This document shows, in pieces, positions 8,638 through 17,743 of a stretch of DNA of 64,000 bases. The position numbers were made by a program, and so were the translations under genes. A model generated the notes under the pieces. It saw only the letters and a program-made list of their open reading frames with translations. It did not search any database and was not told the origin of the DNA. The DNA is from Flavobacteriaceae bacterium (lineage in GTDB: Bacteria > Bacteroidota > Bacteroidia > Flavobacteriales > Flavobacteriaceae), in contig JAITMD010000021.1 of NCBI GenBank assembly GCA_031277535.1, forward strand, positions 124,001 through 188,000, read 5' to 3'. Numbering within the stretch: the first letter of the stretch is position 1; each line of letters starts with the position of its first letter.

Positions 8638-10473
8638 TTAATAGTATGAAATAGTTTGCGGTTTTGAATAGTTGAAGTTTGGTAACTCAACATTGTATTG
8701 TCTTGAATTGGCATAGAATACACTTCTACCTGTATCCGGCATTGTTGGAAAATACACAAAAGATACAGCAATGCTGCTAAATACCAAATAGTCATTGTTT
8801 GCTACAAACCCTATACTAAAACGAGAGTATAGTTTTGGGTCTAAGAAACGGTCTTTGTTTGTTCCTAAAAAGGCTCCTTCTATATTAATGAAAGGATTGA
8901 TACGAAACCCTTTCCATTCAAAAGGGGCGTATGATTGCCATTGGTAACCAAAAGATAAACGTTTGGTTCCTGTGAGTGTACTTGCGGCAAGCCCTTCTAC
9001 TACATTCCCTAAACCTATTTTATCACCTACATGATCAATTCTATTAAAACCAACCATTAGCTGTGGTAAAAAGAAATGTCTAAAACGCCATTTACCTAAA
9101 ATGAATAATTTGGTAAAATAGGTTCCATCAAATCGGAAAGCAGCTTGTTCTGCGTGTCCTTGATAAAAGTAACTACCCCATTCAATATTACTGCCAAAAT
9201 AACCATATCGGGTATATCCTCCTATGGCAAATTTTAGTCCTAAGTATCCACGTCGTTTATCGTATTGATTTCTAAAACCTCCTGTTATTGCTGCAACTTT
9301 ACCTACTTGAACGTCTTCTATGATATCGTAGTTAAAGATATAGCGATCTTGTACATAGTTAATTGAACTTATACTAAGTGCTCCTAAGTAGGTATTGGAA
9401 TCGCGGTAGAATCCAAAAGGATCATATTCAGGCGTAGGGCTTTCTGTATAGTCTTGACGGTTGTAGCGGAAGGCCATACGCAGATTGGTAATTACAGGTT
9501 TGTCTACAAAACTCTTAAACAAAGGAATGGAATAACCGACCCAAGTATCAAAAGTGTTTATTTTGAAGGGTTGAGCTTCAAATTTTTGCATAGAATCGGG
9601 TAAGTATTGATTGTAAAACTGTTGAAAAAGACTTACTCCTCCAGCCCATTTGGTATAGGGTGAATAAAAAGAGCGATCAAAAGAAAGCCCTTTGAAATAG
9701 TTACCATTTAAGTCTATGTCGTAGGTCAGATTTGCACGTACAAAAGATCTTTGGATGTTGTTGATTCTATAATTAAAGTAATAACCTTGCGTTTTTTCAA
9801 TATAGTTTGTACTAAATTCGAAAGTAACATCATGCCCAAAACCTCCAAAGTTTCTATCTACAAATTTGATTCTTGCTTTTGATGTAGACATAGATCCCGT
9901 AGGATAAATACTCCAAGAGTCTAATTCGCGAATCAATACATCAATAGTATCTTTTGATGTAGCCAAAGGAATTGGATAAATACTTACCCTTCTTACAAAG
10001 CGTTGCGTACGAATTAAACGTTCACTTTCTTTTACTTTTAAAGAGTCAAAACGTTGACCTTCTTTAAAAAGTAAATAGTTGCGTATTGTAAATTGCTTTG
10101 TTTTTAAGTGAAATCTATTTCCAATGTCTTCCAGTTTTGTTTCTGGAGTTCTTAGAGAATCAGAATCAGAATATCCAAAAGGATCAAGGGTAACAATGCG
10201 TATGTTGCGTATTACTTTTCCTTGACCAAGTTCAAGGTTCTGATTGTTTTTGATTACTGGAGCGTTGGCAATTAGTTTCTTATTGTTTTTATAGACTAAT
10301 TTATTAAACATCTTACCCAGTTTAGACGTGCGTTCTTTTTTGGTTAAGAGCTGTTCGCTTTTCTTTTCTTCTACTTTAGGTAAGGTATCTTGCTTGACAG
10401 GCAATACTTCTTGTGTCCATGCTGTTGAAAAGCATAGAAAAAAAAGTAATATACATAGAGTAGAATGACGCAT
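8638..10473 (-). CDS. outer-membrane beta-barrel protein with POTRA-like domain (BamA/Omp85-like)
   Basis: The 611-residue protein has a signal peptide (MRHSTLCILLFFLCFSTAWTQ). A region at about 90-200 resembles a POTRA domain (YLLFKEGQRFDSLKVKESERLIRTQRFVRRVSI, then DTIDVLIRELDSWSI). It is followed by about 400 residues rich in alternating aromatic and polar strands that look like a 16-strand barrel. The last strand ends in an aromatic (SYY). Such proteins are found throughout Flavobacteriia beside or apart from true BamA; whether it inserts or translocates proteins is not known. It is monocistronic. Confidence 0.72.
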   Translation of the reverse strand: MRHSTLCILLFFLCFSTAWTQEVLPVKQDTLPKVEEKKSEQLLTKKERTSKLGKMFNKLVYKNNKKLIANAPVIKNNQNLELGQGKVIRNIRIVTLDPFGYSDSDSLRTPETKLEDIGNRFHLKTKQFTIRNYLLFKEGQRFDSLKVKESERLIRTQRFVRRVSIYPIPLATSKDTIDVLIRELDSWSIYPTGSMSTSKARIKFVDRNFGGFGHDVTFEFSTNYIEKTQGYYFNYRINNIQRSFVRANLTYDIDLNGNYFKGLSFDRSFYSPYTKWAGGVSLFQQFYNQYLPDSMQKFEAQPFKINTFDTWVGYSIPLFKSFVDKPVITNLRMAFRYNRQDYTESPTPEYDPFGFYRDSNTYLGALSISSINYVQDRYIFNYDIIEDVQVGKVAAITGGFRNQYDKRRGYLGLKFAIGGYTRYGYFGSNIEWGSYFYQGHAEQAAFRFDGTYFTKLFILGKWRFRHFFLPQLMVGFNRIDHVGDKIGLGNVVEGLAASTLTGTKRLSFGYQWQSYAPFEWKGFRINPFINIEGAFLGTNKDRFLDPKLYSRFSIGFVANNDYLVFSSIAVSFVYFPTMPDTGRSVFYANSRQYNVELPNFNYSKPQTISYY

Positions 10474-10517
10474 GGATAAGCTTGTAAATTAGTTTGTGTT
10501 TAGATATAACCCTAAAA

Positions 10518-10961
10518 TTAGGTGTTTATTTCCAAATCTTTGATATAATCTTCATGTTCATAAAAAAACATTTCAAAAGAAGTCATCTTTTCATTGAAAA
10601 AGTCATAGATGGTATCCCATGTAGCTTTATTATTAATGCAAACATGATCTAAGTTTACCCAAATACGACTGATAAGTTTTCCATTTTCTAAGTAGAAGTT
10701 TCTCTCAAAGATTGCCTCAGGTAAATAGTCTTCTAATAAAATTGTTTTTAGTGATTCTATTTTCTCATAGTAAATCTTGCGTTTCTCTTCATCTTTTGGT
10801 TCGATGTCTAATAGTACTTGAGCTTTTTTATTATCAGCATAAAATTTGAATGTCACATCTTTTATTTTTGTATTGTGTAACAACCATTTACGAGGATACG
10901 TATCAGCGAAAGTAATCCAAAATTCTTTTTTTATTCTCAGCGCTTCTTCTTTGCTATACAT
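10518..10961 (-). CDS. DUF4268 domain protein
   Basis: The 147-residue soluble protein has the DUF4268 pattern, with KKEFWITFADTYPRKWLLHNTKIKDVTFKF at the start and VNLDHVCINNKATWDTIYDFF near the end. The same domain appears as the C-terminal part of some restriction and nuclease-like proteins, but here it stands alone and I see no catalytic residues. It is divergent from the Nudix gene with only 34 nt between start codons, so the two may share a control region. Confidence 0.75.
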   Translation of the reverse strand: MYSKEEALRIKKEFWITFADTYPRKWLLHNTKIKDVTFKFYADNKKAQVLLDIEPKDEEKRKIYYEKIESLKTILLEDYLPEAIFERNFYLENGKLISRIWVNLDHVCINNKATWDTIYDFFNEKMTSFEMFFYEHEDYIKDLEINT

Positions 10962-10995
10962 AGATAATGTTGTAAATTTAGTATGAGATTATTAA

Positions 10996-11670
10996 ATGAA
11001 TGACAAACTTATGACATTTGATTCTTTTTTACATAAGATTAGTGAAATTAAAAAAACGACTCCAGCAGGATTAAGGGCTCATCAAATGATGACACCTAAG
11101 GAGCGTATGCCGTTTTTGCAGGTAAATGAGTTTTTGGATAGGCAACCCAAAAAGTCTGCTGTAATGATGTTGTGCTATCCGAAGAATAATACAACTGCTG
11201 TTTTGCTGATTGAACGAGCAGTGTATAAAGGGGTGCACTCAGGACAAGTAGCTTTTCCTGGAGGGAAGTATGAGTTAGAAGATGTTGATTTAATGTACAC
11301 AGCACTTCGCGAAACAAATGAAGAAGTGGGGATATCGGCAGGAGCAATTGAGGTAATTAAGCCTTTTAGCCCAGTGTATGTACCACCCAGTAATTTTGTG
11401 ATTCAACCCTATTTAGGGATAGCTACAGTTACACCTACTATTATTCCTGCTTTGGATGAGGTTGCGAATATCATAGAGTTGCCATTAGAATTGTTGTTGG
11501 ACGATAGCATAGTAAAGCAAGTGCAGTTGAAAACAAGTTATGCAGAGCAAACAGTTGTACCCGCATTTATTTACAATAACTATACAATTTGGGGCGCTAC
11601 AGCAATGATGTTGAGTGAATTGAAAGTCACTTTGAAAGGGGTACTTGTTAACGAAGAAACATACTTATAA
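10996..11670 (+). CDS. CoA pyrophosphatase-type Nudix hydrolase
   Basis: The 224-residue protein has the NuCoA (UPF0035) motif VLLIERAVYKGVHSGQVAFPGG joined to the Nudix box GGKYELEDVDLMYTALRETNEEVGI. This combination defines the CoA/acyl-CoA pyrophosphatases, which cleave CoA to phosphopantetheine and 3',5'-ADP in the cytoplasm. The length is normal for the family. It is divergent from the DUF4268 gene and about 110 nt upstream of plsC. The substrate is inferred from the motif only. Confidence 0.85.
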   Translation: MNDKLMTFDSFLHKISEIKKTTPAGLRAHQMMTPKERMPFLQVNEFLDRQPKKSAVMMLCYPKNNTTAVLLIERAVYKGVHSGQVAFPGGKYELEDVDLMYTALRETNEEVGISAGAIEVIKPFSPVYVPPSNFVIQPYLGIATVTPTIIPALDEVANIIELPLELLLDDSIVKQVQLKTSYAEQTVVPAFIYNNYTIWGATAMMLSELKVTLKGVLVNEETYL

Positions 11671-11723
11671 TCTTAGAAACATTATTTAATAAAGTAATCA
11701 TCTTTGTTGAATAAATGATAAAG

Positions 11724-11756
11724 TTTGATTTTATAATTGAGAATGTGGTAACTTTG
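11724..11756 (+). promoter_or_regulatory. promoter of the PlsC-type acyltransferase gene
   Basis: TTTG at 11724 and TAACTTTG at 11749 are 21 nt apart; the -7 box is exact and lies 26 nt before the start codon, but the spacing is slightly long. Confidence 0.5.
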
Positions 11757-11782
11757 CTCCCAGTTATAGTGGAAAATTAATT

Positions 11783-12616
11783 ATGGGATTATTTAAAAGA
11801 AATCCATTTGGACATATTTTGTTTATCAAAAAATGGATTATTAGGGTGTTTGGTTTTTCTACGCATCAACGTTTTAGAGGTTTTAATAATCTTCAAATAG
11901 AGGGATCAGAAGTATTGCGCAATTTGCCAGAACATAATGTGTTGTTTATTTCGAATCACCAAACATACTTTGCAGATGTGGTAGCTATGTACCATGTATT
12001 TAATGCAAGTTTGAAAGGAAGAGTTGACTCTATCAAGAATATTTTTTATATATGGAATCCGAAGTTGAATATCTATTATGTAGCAGCTTCAGAAACAATG
12101 AAGTCAGGCTGGTTGCCGCGTATTATGGCTTATGTAGGAGCTGTAACTGTAGATCGTACATGGCGTAGTAATGGTAAGGAGTTGGAACAACCGAAAGAGG
12201 TCAATAAAGATCAACAAGAAAATATTAAGTTGGCTTTAGATGATGGTTGGGTAATTACATTTCCACAAGGAACAACGAAATCTTTTAAGCCAATACGAAA
12301 AGGAACAGCACATATTATAAAAAATTATAAACCGATTGTTGTACCAATTGTTATTGATGGTTTTAGAAGGTCGTTTGATAAAAAGGGATTGCATCTAAAA
12401 AAGAAAGGTATTCTACAATCTATGGTTATAAAAGAGCCTTTAGATATTGATTATGAAAATGATACTATTGAGCAAATTGTAGAGAAAGTAGAAATGGCTA
12501 TTGAACAACATCCTTCTTTCTTGAAAGTATTGCCTGAAGAGTTTATTGAGCAAGAAAAAGAATTGAACGAGAAAAGAACGTTCGAATATTATAAAAAAGA
12601 CGAGAACAAGTTTTAA
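11783..12616 (+). CDS. 1-acylglycerol-3-phosphate acyltransferase family (PlsC-type)
   Basis: The 277-residue protein has an acyltransferase motif I of NHQTYFAD (about 58-65) and a motif III of FPQGTTKSF (about 172), a divergent form of FPEGTR. In the usual PlsC motif the histidine and aspartate are four residues apart; here five residues lie between them. PlsC converts lysophosphatidate to phosphatidate at the inner membrane. The divergent motifs mean the acceptor could differ, for example an aminolipid or ornithine-type lipid. It is monocistronic, with its own promoter and a terminator shared with the TlpA gene. Confidence 0.78.
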   Translation: MGLFKRNPFGHILFIKKWIIRVFGFSTHQRFRGFNNLQIEGSEVLRNLPEHNVLFISNHQTYFADVVAMYHVFNASLKGRVDSIKNIFYIWNPKLNIYYVAASETMKSGWLPRIMAYVGAVTVDRTWRSNGKELEQPKEVNKDQQENIKLALDDGWVITFPQGTTKSFKPIRKGTAHIIKNYKPIVVPIVIDGFRRSFDKKGLHLKKKGILQSMVIKEPLDIDYENDTIEQIVEKVEMAIEQHPSFLKVLPEEFIEQEKELNEKRTFEYYKKDENKF

Positions 12617-12623
12617 AAGTTAT

Positions 12624-12662
12624 AAAAAAATAAGCTACTCCTAAAGAGTAGCTTATTTTTTT
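12624..12662. terminator. bidirectional terminator between plsC-type and tlpA-type genes
   Basis: AATAAGCTACTC-ctaaa-GAGTAGCTTATT is a perfect 12-bp stem with A and T tracts on the two sides, placed between convergent genes. Confidence 0.9.
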
Positions 12663-12673
12663 ATAGGTTGATA

Positions 12674-13204
12674 TTATAGAGAAAGTACTTTATTCATAAA
12701 CTCTTCTACTTCTTTAGAGTCATAATCAACACCACCTACAATACGTTGAATCATATTTCCCTTTTTGTCAAAAATTACAGTTGTTGGGATAGATGTACCT
12801 AAGTAGGTAGAAGGGATAGCTCCACTTGGTATATATACTGGCAGACTTAATCCCTTTTTATCCATAAAGGCTTTTGCTTTTTCATATTTTCCATCGATAT
12901 CAACCAATAAAAAGACAACATTCTTTTTAGCCATTTTATCTTTTAAAGCTTGGATTGATGGCATTTCTTGAATACACGGACCACACCAAGTTGCCCAAAA
13001 GTTTACAAAAACGACTTTACCTTTTAAAGAGCTCAGAGTTACTTTTTTTCCATTAGCATCTATAAAGGTAGCGTCTGTATTGCTTGTTGTTATTGTTGAT
13101 GTCTCTTGTTTTGTTGCTTTTTGTGCCCAAGTTGTCGTATTAAAAGAGATAGTGAAAACAGTTAAACATAAAACTGTTTTTAGTATGTTCTGTATTTTTT
13201 TCAT
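12674..13204 (-). CDS. TlpA/ResA-family thiol-disulfide oxidoreductase
   Basis: I start this gene at 13204 (MKKIQNILKTVLCL...), because the ORF-track start at 13264 adds 20 residues before an obvious signal peptide. The mature 150-residue part is a thioredoxin fold with the redox motif WATWCGPCIQEMP and a cis-proline region SIPTTVIFDKKG. TlpA-type proteins reduce disulfides in the periplasm, often for cytochrome c or cofactor maturation. No cytochrome genes are nearby, so the client is unknown. It is convergent with the plsC-type gene. Confidence 0.87.
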   Translation of the reverse strand: MKKIQNILKTVLCLTVFTISFNTTTWAQKATKQETSTITTSNTDATFIDANGKKVTLSSLKGKVVFVNFWATWCGPCIQEMPSIQALKDKMAKKNVVFLLVDIDGKYEKAKAFMDKKGLSLPVYIPSGAIPSTYLGTSIPTTVIFDKKGNMIQRIVGGVDYDSKEVEEFMNKVLSL

Positions 13205-13535
13205 GTGTATTAATATTTTTGTGAATAGAATATTAGTTTTTGAACTCCTTAAAAAAGAGCACAAAATAGTTACAGCTTATTGTACAACAGGTACAAAAGC
13301 TACTGTTTTTAATTAATTTATTGGAATTAAATAAGTAGTGCTTGTTTGTTTCTTAAGTTTATTTGTATTGTGTACTTATAGAGTAGTCGTATGGATGATG
13401 AATGACTTTCTGTCAAATGGATTGATAGAAAGGGTATGGAACTCTGTAAGTTATTATGATAAATGAAGCTGTTGAATGTACATTATAAGATAACGTTAAT
13501 TCAACCAAGCACTTGATAGAATTTGTTGCAAACAA
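13205..13535. other. non-coding gap with an imperfect inverted repeat
   Basis: The only structure I see is AGCTTATTGTAC-aacag-GTACAAAAGCT at 13,274-13,301, an 11-12-bp inverted repeat with one mismatch just upstream of the TlpA gene. It could be an operator or a leader hairpin. There is no credible ORF and no exact TAnnTTTG box on the minus strand. Confidence 0.4.
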
Positions 13536-13955
13536 TCAAATTCTGAAGTTTTCGTACTGAATGAAAAGAGGTATAGTCCTCTGGTGTGCATTTGTACTCT
13601 TGTATAAAGGGTGATTGGTTGACTTTCGAATAATTCTATAGGCTGTCCATAGAAAGAGAATAGTAGGTAAAAGTAAAGCGACCCAAGGATTATTGAATTC
13701 AAAACCTGCTTTTTGAATCACAAAATCACTATCGTCTAAACTCATGTACTTCTGACACATTTTTGCTGTGACAGTTGTTTGTCTTTCAGATTTAGACGAA
13801 TCAACTGGATGATGCTCTGTATTCTCTTTTTCGTCAAGTATATGATTAATGGTTGTCTGTATAGAACAAGAAGCAAATACAATCCACAGCGCACAGAAAA
13901 CAAGAATACCTTGTTGTGCTTTTTTTAGAATGGTATGTATGGTTTTATTTATCAT
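13536..13955 (-). CDS. hypothetical protein with two hydrophobic segments
   Basis: I start at the second methionine (13955, MINKTIHTILKK), because the TAnnTTTG box at 13962-13969 overlaps the first one. The 139-residue product has an N-terminal hydrophobic segment (GILVFCALWIVFASCS). A polar middle with QKYMSLDDSDFVIQ follows, then a second helix (PWVALLLPTILFLWTAYRII), and a basic tail. The middle and second helix resemble small membrane proteins encoded with metal or TonB systems in Flavobacteriia, but I do not recognise the family. Confidence 0.5.
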   Translation of the reverse strand: MINKTIHTILKKAQQGILVFCALWIVFASCSIQTTINHILDEKENTEHHPVDSSKSERQTTVTAKMCQKYMSLDDSDFVIQKAGFEFNNPWVALLLPTILFLWTAYRIIRKSTNHPLYKSTNAHQRTIPLFIQYENFRI

Positions 13956-13961
13956 ATAGAA

Positions 13962-13969
13962 CAAACTTA
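13962..13969 (-). promoter_or_regulatory. -7 box upstream of the 13,536 gene
   Basis: CAAACTTA reads TAAGTTTG on the minus strand. It lies 6 nt before the chosen ATG, so transcription would start at or very near the start codon, giving a short or absent leader. Confidence 0.4.
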
Positions 13970-14257
13970 TAGTATTTCAGTTTTAATTACAAGTTTTTCT
14001 TTTATTGTAACTTAATTATAACGGATTGTGTGTTTGGAATAATGAGATATGAGATTTTTTATATCTTTTTTAGCAAGGATATTTTACTTTTCAATCTATC
14101 AATGATCTCTTTTAAATCAAGAGATTCTTGTTTTTATTTGTTAAAAAAGTGTTTAATGAGTAGAGAAGATTAGAAAAAAATAATAGGTATTCTTATATTT
14201 ATGGTATAGAATTTGAGATATATATTATACAAACCAATTAATCTAAAACAAACAGAT
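13970..14257. other. non-coding gap upstream of the DUF4397-like lipoprotein
   Basis: The gap is AT-rich and contains a small inverted repeat ATCTCTT-ttaaatc-AAGAGAT near 14,105-14,127. No ORF or RNA gene is seen. TAGAATTTG at about 14,208 is one base too long for an exact TAnnTTTG box. Confidence 0.4.
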
Positions 14258-14977
14258 ATGAAAAAAGTATTAAGTATACTACTTGTAGTATTCACATTAG
14301 GGATGTTAACAAGTTGTAGTAATGATGATGAGAATAATTACTATGTAAATGTTGGAGGCTTTACTATGGTAAACGCCTATACGGGAGATGATGCTGTGCA
14401 ATATTTTGCGAATGGTAATCCGCTTCAGGGGTATAGTACTCCTTTAGTTTATAAAAATTTTGGTTTTGCAAAGTTGTATTCAGGTAATAGAAGTATTCTT
14501 ATTAGAGGAATGCGCTCAAATGAAAGAATTGCAGCTTCTAATTTAAGAGTAGATAACAATAGATTCTATTCTTCTTTTATAGGAGGTACAAAAGAAAATA
14601 CAATTCACTTTACTACTGAGGATAGAGTTACAGAGGTTAGTCTATTAGATGCTACTAATTTATGTGGTGTACGTTTCTTTAATTTAAGTGCTGATGCAGG
14701 AAAATTCTCTTTAAAGTTTGATGAAGAAGCTATAAAACCTGTTTTTAAAGATAGAGTTGCAGACTCACAAGCTACAGCTCCAAAAAGTCAAGTTTTTGTA
14801 CCTGTTGAGGCAAAAACATATAAATTATCTATTTTAGATCAAAACAATACTGTTATTGCTACAAAAGAAGGGGTGACATTAGCAAAAGGAGCTTCTTATT
14901 CTATCTTTTTGATAGGAACCAAAACAATGGTAAATAAAGAATATTATATCGGGGTGCTCAAACAACCTGTTAATTAA
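14258..14977 (+). CDS. DUF4397-like surface lipoprotein
   Basis: I place the start at 14258, where MKKVLSILLVVFTLGMLTSC gives a lipoprotein signal with cysteine in the lipobox. The ORF-track extension adds 15 residues with no signal character. The mature part of about 220 residues is beta-rich (VGGFTMVNAYTGDDAVQYF, FGFAKLYSGNRSILIR) and ends in a segment reading YSIFLIG, the pattern of DUF4397 proteins. These are exported lipoproteins of unknown function common in Bacteroidota. It is monocistronic and followed by a strong terminator. Confidence 0.7.
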   Translation: MKKVLSILLVVFTLGMLTSCSNDDENNYYVNVGGFTMVNAYTGDDAVQYFANGNPLQGYSTPLVYKNFGFAKLYSGNRSILIRGMRSNERIAASNLRVDNNRFYSSFIGGTKENTIHFTTEDRVTEVSLLDATNLCGVRFFNLSADAGKFSLKFDEEAIKPVFKDRVADSQATAPKSQVFVPVEAKTYKLSILDQNNTVIATKEGVTLAKGASYSIFLIGTKTMVNKEYYIGVLKQPVN

Positions 14978-15014
14978 TATAAGATTTTCATAGTTCATAA
15001 TTTTTAGTTGATTT

Positions 15015-15052
15015 AACGTGCTATCTGCTCCAACAGATAGCACGTTTTTTTT
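15015..15052 (+). terminator. intrinsic terminator of the DUF4397-like gene
   Basis: AACGTGCTATCTG-ctccaa-CAGATAGCACGTT is a perfect 13-bp stem followed by eight T. Confidence 0.92.
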
Positions 15053-15093
15053 GTTTTATTTGTAAAGCGATGAGTTTAGTAAACAGATTGTGA

Positions 15094-15101
15094 TATATTT
15101 G
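15094..15101 (+). promoter_or_regulatory. -7 box for the PH-domain gene pair
   Basis: TATATTTG is an exact TAnnTTTG match 26 nt before the start chosen at 15127. It supports that start over the track start at 15103. Confidence 0.45.
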
Positions 15102-15126
15102 TTTGTACCACATAAATAGTATAGTT

Positions 15127-15705
15127 ATGACAAGTGAATTTAGGAATGAAGTAGTTGTGAGTAGTGAGCTTCCAAAAATAGAAGAGATTACTTATACTGC
15201 TTTGGATAAACAATATCGAAAAGTAGTATTTTATCAATCGTTGATTACTGTCTTTTTGTTTATTGGAATGGGTAGTATTCCTACATTTTACACCTTTGAA
15301 AACGAAGGACTTGTTTTTTTGAATGACAAAAGTTTATTTATACTCTTAGGATTTGGAGTATTGGCTATTTGCCTCTTTATTATTAATATGTTGAGTGTAA
15401 ATTGCAAGGGATATGCTGTACGTCAACATGATTTGGTATACAAGAGTGGAGTAATAAGTAAGTCTATTACCATTATTCCTTATAACAGAGTACAGCATTT
15501 AGAACTATATGAAGGAGCTATCTCTCGTATCTTCCATTTATGTCGATTAGAATTGTTTACAGCAGGAGGTTCAATGGGCGACTTAAAAATACCTGGACTA
15601 AGCAAAGAAGAAGCAGAACGCATTAAAACATTTATAGTTGCGAAAGTACAACCTTTGCAAACAGAAGAGAAGGAAGAAGAAAACAAAGATCAAACTGTAT
15701 TATAG
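15127..15705 (+). CDS. bacterial PH-domain membrane protein (YdbS-like)
   Basis: Starting at 15127 (MTSEFRNEVV) gives 192 residues with two adjacent hydrophobic helices (about 35-60 and 70-95). One bPH2 domain follows, reading VRQHDLVYKSGVISKSITIIPYNRVQHLELYEG and then LELFTAGGSMGDLKIPGLS. YdbS/YdbT-type proteins are paired inner-membrane proteins of unsettled function, linked to envelope stress in some bacteria. The stop codon is 1 nt from the ATG of the larger partner, so the two are a clear operon. Confidence 0.85.
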   Translation: MTSEFRNEVVVSSELPKIEEITYTALDKQYRKVVFYQSLITVFLFIGMGSIPTFYTFENEGLVFLNDKSLFILLGFGVLAICLFIINMLSVNCKGYAVRQHDLVYKSGVISKSITIIPYNRVQHLELYEGAISRIFHLCRLELFTAGGSMGDLKIPGLSKEEAERIKTFIVAKVQPLQTEEKEEENKDQTVL

Positions 15706-15706
15706 A

Positions 15707-17185
15707 ATGAATTTCTATCAACCTCAACGTCAAGCTGCAATAGGCATAATTGTCAATTTCTTATATAGTGTACAAAAGTTTGCCAGAGCTTTTATTCCTT
15801 TAATCTTGTTTTTTTTGTTCAAACAAGATGCAACAAAGTTTGAAAAAAATATAGTTGTTTTTGTCATTGTCCTGATTTTATTATTTGTAACATCTTACCT
15901 CAATTATAGGTATTTCACGTTCTATATAGATAAAGAAACACAAGCGTTTATTATTAATAAAGGTTTTATCAATAAAAAGAGAATTACAATACAACTTAAT
16001 AGAATACAGCAAGTGAATATTTACCAATCTTTTATCAATAAGTTGGTAGGTATTTATACGATCGAAGTAGACTCTGCAGGGAGTAATGATAAAGAAGGTA
16101 TTATTCGATCTGTTTCTAAAGAGATGGCAGACGAATTAAAACAGGTATTGTTAGCACATCACAATGATAAGAGTAATGCTGGAGATGAAAATGAAACGAT
16201 ACCTATTAGTAAAGAATATGGTATAAGTATTCTTACCTTGATGAAAGTAGGCGTTACCTCAAATTATCTTTATACAATAGGGGTATTGTTTTTATTTGTC
16301 AATACTTTAATAAATGAAGTGAGTAAATTGTTTAATAAAGAATTGGATGGCGAGGCTATAGATCTATTTATTGAAAAAGACTTAACGATTGTATTTGGTG
16401 TTTTATTAATCTGTAGTTTCTTTTTACTTGTTTTTATAGTTAATATCTGTCGTACGTTGTTGAAGTTTTACAATTATAAAATAAAAGTAGAACAGCAAAC
16501 TTTATTACTTTCTCATGGTTTATTAGCTACTCGAAGTACTTTGATTAAACCCAATCGAGTACAAAAGGTTGTTATAGAGCAAAATTACTTTCAGAAGCTG
16601 TGGAATATATGCAATTTTAAGATTAATCAGGTTGCAGAGAATACTGCTATTCAAAAGAAAGCCGCAATGGAAATACCTGGTTGTTCAACAGAGGAAAAGA
16701 ATGCTTTTTTCCGTCTTATTTTTGATAAAGATTTATTGATTGAAGGACAAGAACTAAAACACAACTACAGATATTTTGGTTTTCGTTTTTTTATCGGAGT
16801 TTGTTTACCCGTATCCTTGTTTGTTCTGTTGTTTAGAGAAACATTTACACTACAGGAAGTAATAAGTATGTCAATAGGATATACTCTATTGGTAACCGCA
16901 TTAATTTATCGTCTGTATCGAGTAGGAAGATTAATTGTCAACAATGATTTTATTATGATACGCAAAGGGATTTGGGATGTGAGTTATACTGTATTTGAAT
17001 CGCATAAAATACAAAAGTTGGTATTGCATCAATTGTTTTGGCAACGCCATGCCAATGTAGGTAGTATCAGTATTTATACTGCTGGAGGAATCTTGAATTT
17101 TAGTACAACAGATTACAGACAATTGAAAGAGTTTTCAAACAAATGGTTATACCATTTAGAACGAGAAAACATTCCTTGGATGTAA
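15707..17185 (+). CDS. bacterial PH-domain membrane protein (YdbT-like)
   Basis: I use the ATG at 15707 (MNFYQPQRQAAIG), directly after the upstream stop; the track start at 15638 lies inside the neighbouring gene in another frame. The 492-residue product repeats a unit of paired membrane helices plus a bPH2 domain three times. The PH cores read KKRITIQLNRIQQVNIYQSF, TRSTLIKPNRVQKVVIEQ and SYTVFESHKIQKLVLHQLF. This matches YdbT, the larger partner of YdbS. It is followed by a bidirectional terminator. Confidence 0.85.
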   Translation: MNFYQPQRQAAIGIIVNFLYSVQKFARAFIPLILFFLFKQDATKFEKNIVVFVIVLILLFVTSYLNYRYFTFYIDKETQAFIINKGFINKKRITIQLNRIQQVNIYQSFINKLVGIYTIEVDSAGSNDKEGIIRSVSKEMADELKQVLLAHHNDKSNAGDENETIPISKEYGISILTLMKVGVTSNYLYTIGVLFLFVNTLINEVSKLFNKELDGEAIDLFIEKDLTIVFGVLLICSFFLLVFIVNICRTLLKFYNYKIKVEQQTLLLSHGLLATRSTLIKPNRVQKVVIEQNYFQKLWNICNFKINQVAENTAIQKKAAMEIPGCSTEEKNAFFRLIFDKDLLIEGQELKHNYRYFGFRFFIGVCLPVSLFVLLFRETFTLQEVISMSIGYTLLVTALIYRLYRVGRLIVNNDFIMIRKGIWDVSYTVFESHKIQKLVLHQLFWQRHANVGSISIYTAGGILNFSTTDYRQLKEFSNKWLYHLERENIPWM

Positions 17186-17203
17186 TTGATATCTATATGT
17201 TAT

Positions 17204-17245
17204 AACAAAGCCTCAATGAATATTTTATTGAGGCTTTGTTTTTAT
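17204..17245. terminator. bidirectional terminator
   Basis: AACAAAGCCTCAAT...ATTGAGGCTTTGTT is a perfect 14-bp stem with a T tract downstream, between the convergent PH-domain and SRPBCC genes. Confidence 0.9.
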
Positions 17246-17664
17246 AAAGAAGTATGTTCAGCACGTTGTTTTAGAGCTTCATTCATTGCTACAAAGCCTT
17301 GATACGTTTCTGTTTTGAGTTTTTGTTTTAATAAAGGAACTAAAAGACCAGAGAATTCTTCACTATGTACAAATTCACAAGTTTGCTCATCTATTTCATT
17401 TATTTCATAGCGATGAAGTCCATCAAATACTCCTTTAAACCATAAAGTACCCAACCATGCAAAATGTTTGTTGTATTGTTTGGTTTGTACAATAGGTTTA
17501 AATTTCATTGTACCTATATCTACTTGGAGTTGTTGTCCAATGTGAGGCACACCTTTGATACTACGAATAAAGGGATTCCATTCAGCATACGCTTTAAAGT
17601 CCATTAATATTTGCCAAACAGTAGAAGCGTTGGCTTGAATCAATATAGAAGATGTAATTTTCAT
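17242..17664 (-). CDS. SRPBCC-family (START-like) protein
   Basis: The 140-residue protein fits the polyketide-cyclase/SRPBCC fold: IQANASTVWQILMDFKAYAEWNPFIRSIKG at the N-terminus, a central strand with GTMKFKPIV, and a C-terminal amphipathic helix (VPLLKQKLKTETYQGFVAMNEALK). These proteins bind hydrophobic ligands in a deep pocket. No catalytic residues are evident. It lies 80 nt downstream of a Crp-family regulator in the same orientation and may be co-transcribed with it. Confidence 0.85.
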   Translation of the reverse strand: MKITSSILIQANASTVWQILMDFKAYAEWNPFIRSIKGVPHIGQQLQVDIGTMKFKPIVQTKQYNKHFAWLGTLWFKGVFDGLHRYEINEIDEQTCEFVHSEEFSGLLVPLLKQKLKTETYQGFVAMNEALKQRAEHTSL

Positions 17665-17743
17665 TTTTCTTTGTTTTTGTATAGCACAAAGATTGATGTT
17701 TTAAGACACTTTCCTCTTGACAAAAATCAAGAAAACACAGCAG

